A DNA stretch of 64,000 bases, from assembly GCA_951812925.1 (NCBI GenBank), contig OX638372.1, forward strand, positions 71,193,407-71,257,406, read 5' to 3'. The stretch is from Calliopum simillimum. Lineage: Eukaryota > Arthropoda > Insecta > Diptera > Lauxaniidae. The notes under the pieces are model-generated. The model made no database searches and had not been told where the DNA came from. It saw only the letters and a list, made by a program, of their open reading frames with translations. The position numbers and the translations under genes were made by a program. Positions 58,241 through 64,000 of the stretch are shown here, in pieces. The number at the start of each line of letters is the position of its first letter. Positions within the stretch are counted from its first letter, which is position 1.

Positions 58241-59264
58241 TTTTAAATGGAAAGCTTTTTATTTGGTGATTGAGCATTTAAATAGCCTATAATTATTGAC
58301 TACTTACTTTAGTTCAATATACGTCCCGTATGTTTTTTTTTTTTTTAAATTAAGAGCCTAGAATTCGGCGTTTGGGCCCAAAATAAGCCTATAATTATGG
58401 CATTTTTTTTTCAGTTCTGCCATTTTCGCTCTGCTAGCTTAATGTACCTAACTTTGGAAAATGATACGCATTAGTATATACTAAAGAATGAAATAGACTT
58501 TGACTTAGTATATATTAGTGAAGAGGCGTAGCATTTTCGCTCTGCTAGCTTAATGTACCTTCCAAAGTTTCATTAAAATCGCTTAAGCCGTTCTTGAGAA
58601 AAACATAACAACAGTATTTATATACACAATTTTAGACCCTATAAAAAGAAAAGATATCTCAGAAACCATATAAGATACAGCAATTCTAGTGCCAGATTCG
58701 GACTTATAATTACCAAATACATATAAAATTACTATTTTGATTTTTGTTTGTTGTATTTTTTTTTCCAATTTTTTTTTATGAAAACATAACCGCGCCCCAA
58801 AATGTTTCTGATTCTAAATAATAAAAAAAAACAAAATTTAAAAAAAATCATCAAAATCGGAGCTGTTCTAGAGGACTTCCTCATTTTGCCTGTTTTTTGG
58901 CTTCATTGACTCCACTATTGGGAAAATTGGACATACAACATCCCCAACACACAAGAAAAGGTGAAATACGGTTGTTTTGATAAAAAATTAAAATTTATTT
59001 ATTTAATTTTTTTATGTACGATTTTACTGGATCTACTATAACTGCAGTATTGCACGACGTGAATCAAAAAATAATTATGCATATAAAATTTGATTGAAAT
59101 TTTTGAATGAAAATTCCATAGTATGGGAAAAAAGAAGGCTCTTGGGGCGCGTCTTAGAGAGCTGGAATTTCCAGCGGTTTGTTCTTAATCAATTCCGAGA
59201 AAGTGTGTTTTTAACTGTCACCCTAATAAACATTTAAACATATGGAGTTTTATACATATCTGTG

Positions 59265-59806
59265 GACTTTTGACAAAACAACCTAAGTCGAGATAAGACA
59301 ATTCTCCAGGATTTTAGTCCTAAGTATAAAATTTAAATACGCTTCTATTGGTATAATCGCCATGTCTCTATGATTTCTTGTTCCAGAGATATAAGGGTGT
59401 CTCATGATTCAATAACAATGGTTATGGCAAGTTGTCAAAATAAACAAAAATGGAACCATGATCTTGCCTTGTTATCTCTCAAAAGACTAGAAAATTTTGA
59501 CATTTTCGCAGTTTAAGAAGAAGCAGTATTTGTTATCGCTGCAACCAGGGTAATTCAACCATGAGGGTGTCCCATAGTTCGCGCAAGATTTGAACTTAGC
59601 GCCATTCGTGCGGTGTTATGAACCAAAAAATAAAAAATAATTTGACAGCTGACAATTTAAGATTAGTAAAAATGTATGGAAAGTGGAGATTCACCGCTGC
59701 ATCAACGAAATTGAGCCAAATTATTGAAAAGTAGTCAATCAGTTAGGCCCTTCTGAAAAGTTGCCAATTTCGAGTTAGGTTGTTTTATCAAAAGTCCACA
59801 GAGATG
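59265..59806. mobile_element. 540-bp TIR element
   Basis: CATATCTGTGGACTTTTGAC then AAAACAACCTAA at the left is mirrored at 59773-59806. The interior has two related phrases (AAGGGTGTCTCATGATTC, GAGGGTGTCCCATAGTTC) and no reading frame of note. Border duplications are not clear. Confidence 0.7.
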
Positions 59807-60094
59807 GATGTGAAATAAAGGTCGGCATCAGTTAAATCATTAACCGATATAACTGTTACCGAAGGCAATAGATTACGTTAAAAAACGCAATCGTTTTTTT
59901 TTTTTTCTACGTACTACAGTTACCTAGTTATTCATATATCTTTTAACTATAACTAGCTGTACGCATAATATGCGTAAACAATTATAATTATTTTTTTATA
60001 GCTATTGAGATTGTAGGCAAAGTCAACAGTTTGTGACAATTCCGCCAAAATTAGAAATTTATTTTTTTTAATTTGGTTGTCATTGTTTAAATTT

Positions 60095-60866
60095 TATTGC
60101 ACCAATTGATGGGAAAGGCCGAAAATATATTTTGGACATGACCAGAGGAGTCCCCGACCCCTCCAAGTGACCGACTTGGGCCCATTTTTGTAAAAAAATT
60201 TTATTGTACCAATCGATTGGGAGAGGTCGAAAATAGATTTTTTTCATAACCAGGGATGTCCCCGACCCCTCTAAGTGACCGATTTGGGCCCATTTTGTAA
60301 AAAAATTTTATTGTACCAATCGATGAGGAAAGGTCGAAAATATATTCTGGAAATGACCAGGGGTGTCCCCGACCCCTCTAAGTGACAGTTTTGGGGCCAT
60401 TTTGGTGAAAAATTTTACTGCACCAATCGATCGGGAAAGGTCGAAAATAGATTATGGATATGACCAGGGATGTCCCCGACCCCTCTAAGTGACCGTTAGT
60501 CCCTAAGAAAGGTCGGGGACATCCCTGGTCATGTCCAAAATATATTTTCGACCTTTCCCGATCGATTGGTACAATACATTTTTTTACAAAAATGGGTCCA
60601 AATCGGTCACTTAGAGGGATCGGAAACGCCCCTGGTCATGTCCAAAATCTATTTTTGATCTTTACCCATCGATTGGTGCAATAAAATTTTTCCACCAAAA
60701 TGGGCCCAAAACAGTCACTTAGAGGGGTCGGGGACATCCTTGGTCATGTCCAAAATCTATTTTTGATCTTTACCCATCAATTGGTGCAGTAAAATTTTTT
60801 CACCAAAATGGGCCCAAAACGGTCACTTAGAGGGGTCGGGGACCTTTCCCTATCGATTGGTCTGGT
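60095..60866. repeat. Minisatellite of 107-bp units that inverts at its midpoint
   Basis: The phrase ACCAATCGAT starts at 60101, 60208, 60315 and 60422, exactly 107 bp apart. After a junction near 60497 the same units run in the opposite direction, with ATTGGT ending at about 60570, 60677, 60785 and 60862, the last unit being shortened to about 77 bp. Each unit contains GTCCCCGACCCCTCTAAGTG. The array folds as one hairpin about 380 bp long. Confidence 0.92.
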
Positions 60867-61425
60867 TTTAACACTCATCGATTCACATGTTTAGCCAAAA
60901 GTAAACTTTATTTTTTTATTTACAATTTATTTTACAATTACTACCTTCTGGAAACGCCTTTGCGTATAAGTGAATTCTCTCTCTTTCTTATGCAATACAT
61001 ATAACCGATAATTACGTAGAACGTATGCGATCACATATTTCGTTTTTTTATTTTACTTTTTAACTTGTAGCTGTTTAGCTGAAGAAAATTGTACGCATAA
61101 CTTATCTAACCGAAAACTGAATGAGTACGTAAACAAGTAATTTTTTGGTAACTGTGCAGACATTTAATGTGAAAATAACCGAAACATATGTAATCAAATT
61201 CCACGTTAACACTTGTTGCGTTGGTTGTTGAAAAGTTGCAAACATGTAAGCCGTCAATTCAATATAAATTTATCACACAAGAAATTGTTTTGGTTTTTTT
61301 TTTACTAAATACATGGTTTAGTACTATTTTCGTCTTCAAAGCAAGCTATGAATTGTTCTTGTATTATTTTTTTTTTTTTAAAGCTGTGATCATTGTAAAA
61401 TGACATCAAGAAAGTTAAAATCATA

Positions 61426-61680
61426 TGAGAATCCACCTGAAATGCAAAAAGGCGTAACATCATTTTGAACTTTTTAAAGCCGTTGCAAAAAACTCCAAAT
61501 ATTTTAGATTTTAAAGGCAGTTTTGGCAAGTATTGCCTAAAATAAAATCGGTATTAAGCAATACCAGCCAAAACAAACTTTAAAATCTAAAATATTTGTA
61601 TTTTATGACATTTTTTGAAACGCCTTTGAAAAAATTCAAAATGACGTTATTACGCTTTTTTGCAAATTCAGGTGGCGATA
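61426..61680. repeat. Palindrome of about 255 bp
   Basis: CCACCTGAAATGCAAAAAGG at the left mirrors CGCTTTTTTGCAAATTCAGG TGG at the right, and AATATTTTAGATTTTAAA pairs around a GGCAGTTTTGGCAAGTATTG loop. No coding sequence. Confidence 0.78.
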
Positions 61681-61689
61681 TAATTTTGA

Positions 61690-63400
61690 ATTTTAATGAT
61701 GTTATTTTAATATGACCCTAACTTTTTAAAGAAAAATCATGCAAGACCAATTCATAGCTCATTTTAAAGACGAAGACCAAATCTGCTCAAATCAACTGAA
61801 AACCTGCAAGCAATCTTTATTCAACCTTTTGCATAGATAAGACGAGAATCACAGCAGAAAGAAAATTACAGCACATGCACAAATTCACACTTTTTTGTTT
61901 TTTCCTCCCCCTTTTATGCATCGCCATGCCGTTGTAAGTCATCGATATTATTCTATTTTTGCATGGTTTTTTGCCGAGACAAAACGAAGAAGCAAGCGCG
62001 GTCGTATGTTTATCAGTTGGAAATTTTGTAATTTTTTATTGTTTTTGGAACAGATAATGATTTATATTATTAGCTACCAACAACGATGTGTCAAAGCATT
62101 GTTGGCTTTTACTTTTACTTCGAAATGGACTTACACCAATATCAAAATGAACGACTCATATATAGTTAAAGTTAAAATGTTATGTCCGCTACAAGACCTT
62201 TTTATATGGCAAACTATACCGGTTAGTGCTTAATCAGAAAAAATCGCCTTAAACAGGCAAGTGGAAATGGGGTATTATTGTTCTGCTTACAATGTCATTT
62301 ACCTAAAGGTTTTCGAAGCTATAATAGGTCCATTCGTTGAAATTTTGTGGAAAAACTTGTATACTGTCAAACTTTTTAGAGCGTAAGAACAGAAATTTCT
62401 CTTAGTAAAAGAAACACCCCAAAAAATCAACGAACACAAAAATGGAAAAATATTGAAGACTATTAAAAAAATAAGAATTTGAAAAAATCCCAAACACCCA
62501 TTTTTAACTTCATTAAACTGTTTTTTGTAAACACAGAGCATAGAAATACGTCTTCAAGTTTTGCCCCGAAGAAATTTGTCTATGTAAAAATTTAAATTTT
62601 TCATTTGGAGGGGAAATGATCAGCTTTTTTTCTCATTTTTTGTGATGCAAGTATCAAATTTTTGTTTCAACGAACGCTTTTTGTGGTAAAACTTTGTAAA
62701 TATTTACAAATATTTATAAAGTTTTTGTGGTAAAACAAATTAAGGAACGAATTTGTCATAATTATGTGTTAGAAAATGCGTTGATAGATTTATATGTAAA
62801 TCGATCTTTGCAATGACTAAAAGTTCAATATTTACAAATTTTTATAAAGTTTTTTCTGAACGAACGGACCTACTAATGTCACCATAATAATTTGCGTCTT
62901 TATCCATATTTTTTTCTTGTACATTCATTTAGCCGTTTCCGATTTCAAATATGGACATAAAATATACTAAATGTGGGTCTTTCTTAATGCATACTATATG
63001 TATACGGTGACCAACCGTACTGTATTATACAGAACAGTTCTGTATTTGAAGCCTCTGTTTTGTATAGTTTTTTAAGCATAGAAATGTTCTGCATTTTAGA
63101 AGGTGTTCTGTATTGTTTTGTACTTCGCAAAATTGTTATGTGGAGCGATTTCCACCAAAAAATAAAATATTAAAAAAAACCAAAATCGTAATATGATTGC
63201 ATACGTGAATATAAGTACACTTAATTTGAAATGAAAAAGATCAATCCTCTATTTTTAACGGGAAGATTGTTTTACGACATTTTGATATTTAAAAGATAAC
63301 TTCTTTAAAAAACACTATTGTATCATCTTAAAAGATATGAATATTATTGGTTTTCTCAACTTTCTGAATCTGTTTTTATCTTGAAGAATTGCGAATACAC
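61690..63400. other. Mostly unassigned stretch
   Basis: It includes a half MITE (62109-62162) and short repeats of AATATTTACAAATTTTTATAAAG near 62695 and 62830, plus an area rich in TTCTGTAT-type phrases (63015-63125). The frame at 61895-62233 has no recognisable domain. Confidence 0.45.
62109..62162 (-). mobile_element. Half MITE of the TATGAGCC family
   Basis: TTTTACTTCGAAATGGACTTA then CAAAATGAACGACTCATA matches the right arm of the MITE at 4211-4442. The left arm is missing. Confidence 0.65.
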
Positions 63401-63429
63401 CCGATCAAAAAAACTTGTCAAGTTCTTGT

Positions 63430-63775
63430 CATTGTATCAGAAATGTATATCAAAATGATATCAAAAATGTATCAGCCGATGATATCCATTTTTTGTATAT
63501 CATTTTGATATATTTTTGATATCATTGAATGACATGTCAATTTTGTATCAGAAATGTATATCAAAATGATATCAAAAATTTGTCAGCGGCTGATATCCAT
63601 TTTTTCTATATCATTTTGATATATTTTTGATATCATTGAATGACATGTCAATTTTGTATCAGAAATGTATATCAAAATGATATCAAAAATTTATCAGCCG
63701 CTGATATCAATTTTGTATCAGAAATGGATATCAAAATGATATCAAAAATTTATCAGCTGCTGATATATCAAATTT
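63430..63775. repeat. Tandem repeat of about 111 bp with internal dyads
   Basis: GTATCAGAAATGTATATCAA begins at 63434, 63545, 63656 and, after a shortened unit, 63715. Each full unit contains ATATCATTTTGATAT in both orientations and ends ATGACATGTCAATTTT. The unit is thus both tandem and self-complementary. Confidence 0.88.
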
Positions 63776-63822
63776 TACGTTTTCGTTTGTGAATTTTATT
63801 TAAAGATAATTATAGAAGACGA

Positions 63823-64000
63823 ACGCGCAGCCAATTTTAGTGAATAAGTTAATTTTCTAATGAAATTAGTGAAAAGCACAAAAATATAATTGAGTGCAAA
63901 AGAACCGACACTTCATTCAGTTGCTGCATGCGGCCTGTGGTTGGGAAAACTAAAAGTATGGAAAACGGACGAGAAGCCAATTTCAGTAAGAAGTGAGTTT
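63823..64000 (+). other. Diverged direct repeat at the window edge
   Basis: GCAGCCAATTTTAGTGAATAA at 63832 is echoed by GAAGCCAATTTCAGTAAGAA at 63972. A short ATG frame (63958) runs into CAGTAAGA, which could be a splice donor, but too little sequence remains to claim an exon. Confidence 0.35.

Larger units (their letters stand above)
54985..59065. repeat. 4-kb nested palindrome
   Basis: Outer arms: CAATAGTGCAGTTATAGCAG (55010) mirrors CTATAACTGCAGTATTGCAC (59035). Further in, AATCAGAAACATTTTGGGGC and GAACAGCTCCGATTTTGATG (55455-55545) mirror 58795-58875. Next, AGAGGCTTAAGCGATTTTAA and CAAAAACTGTTG pair with 58565-58620. Then GCTCTGCTAGCTTAA and ATTATAGGCT phrases pair around a GGACCAAATCAA palindrome (56768-57345). 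A smaller palindrome (55868-56290, AGAGGCGTGGCACCGCC) sits in the left arm. The right arm is lengthened by a LINE fragment and a hairpin MITE. Confidence 0.85.

Noticed and set aside
60095..60866. CRISPR-like array because of exact 107-bp periodicity
   Set aside because: The whole unit is repeated with no unique spacers, the array inverts, and the context is a fly genome.
63430..63775. CRISPR-like array
   Set aside because: Units of 111 bp are repeated in full with no spacers; it is a tandem repeat with dyads.
63958..63990. First coding exon starting MENGREANF with a CAGTAAGA donor
   Set aside because: Only 11 codons before the window ends, and the same phrase is a diverged direct repeat of 63823, so coding is not supported.

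Overview
The window looks like transposon-saturated, AT-rich chromatin from a higher fly (Diptera, Brachycera; a tephritid-like genome is a guess). Three protein-coding loci give the phylogenetic signal: the last two exons of a DDX19/Dbp80-type DEAD-box RNA helicase (9980-10292, +), a complete single-exon TMEM203 homologue facing it tail to tail (10423-10842, -), and one Alba-domain exon of an RNase P/MRP Rpp20 (Pop7) homologue (27512-27680, -). Everything upstream of 9980 would be Dbp80 intron if the gene is intact. In Drosophila melanogaster Dbp80 is a heterochromatic gene with very large introns, which fits this setting. No prokaryotic, organellar or viral genes were seen, nor any tRNA or rRNA gene I would defend beyond one tRNA-like fragment.

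Nearly everything else is mobile DNA or its wreckage. Left part (1-9979): a mini-me-like Helitron relative, a TIR element, a Tc1 relict with transposase fossils, a MITE, a 1.7-kb Helitron carrying a 1.2-kb internal minisatellite, and a LINE reverse-transcriptase relict. Centre-left (11-27 kb): MITEs, a 2.5-kb transposon with 4-bp duplications, several long hairpins, four mini-me-like pieces, and a 2.75-kb foldback inserted inside one of them.

Centre (27.5-45 kb): the Rpp20 exon, a 1.9-kb foldback, more hairpins, an RNase H fragment of an I-like LINE, a Transib element (heptamer CACAGTG, 5-bp CGTCG duplication, RAG1-like transposase C-terminus) holding a small Helitron, and a second LINE split by a 971-bp transposon with exact ATCT duplications.

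Right part (45-64 kb): a degenerate Tc1-like transposase, a nested set of palindromes from 50.3 to 59.2 kb that includes a reverse-oriented copy of the 1.9-kb foldback, a perfect 107-bp hairpin MITE, a 5'-truncated LINE with 14-bp duplications, and a 107-bp minisatellite array that reverses orientation at its middle.

The recurrent architecture is the palindrome: more than a dozen long inverted repeats, several sharing one arm module. The most notable unnamed objects are this foldback superfamily, the CTGCCGTCC 4-bp-duplication element, and MITEs that share one core under different terminal repeats.
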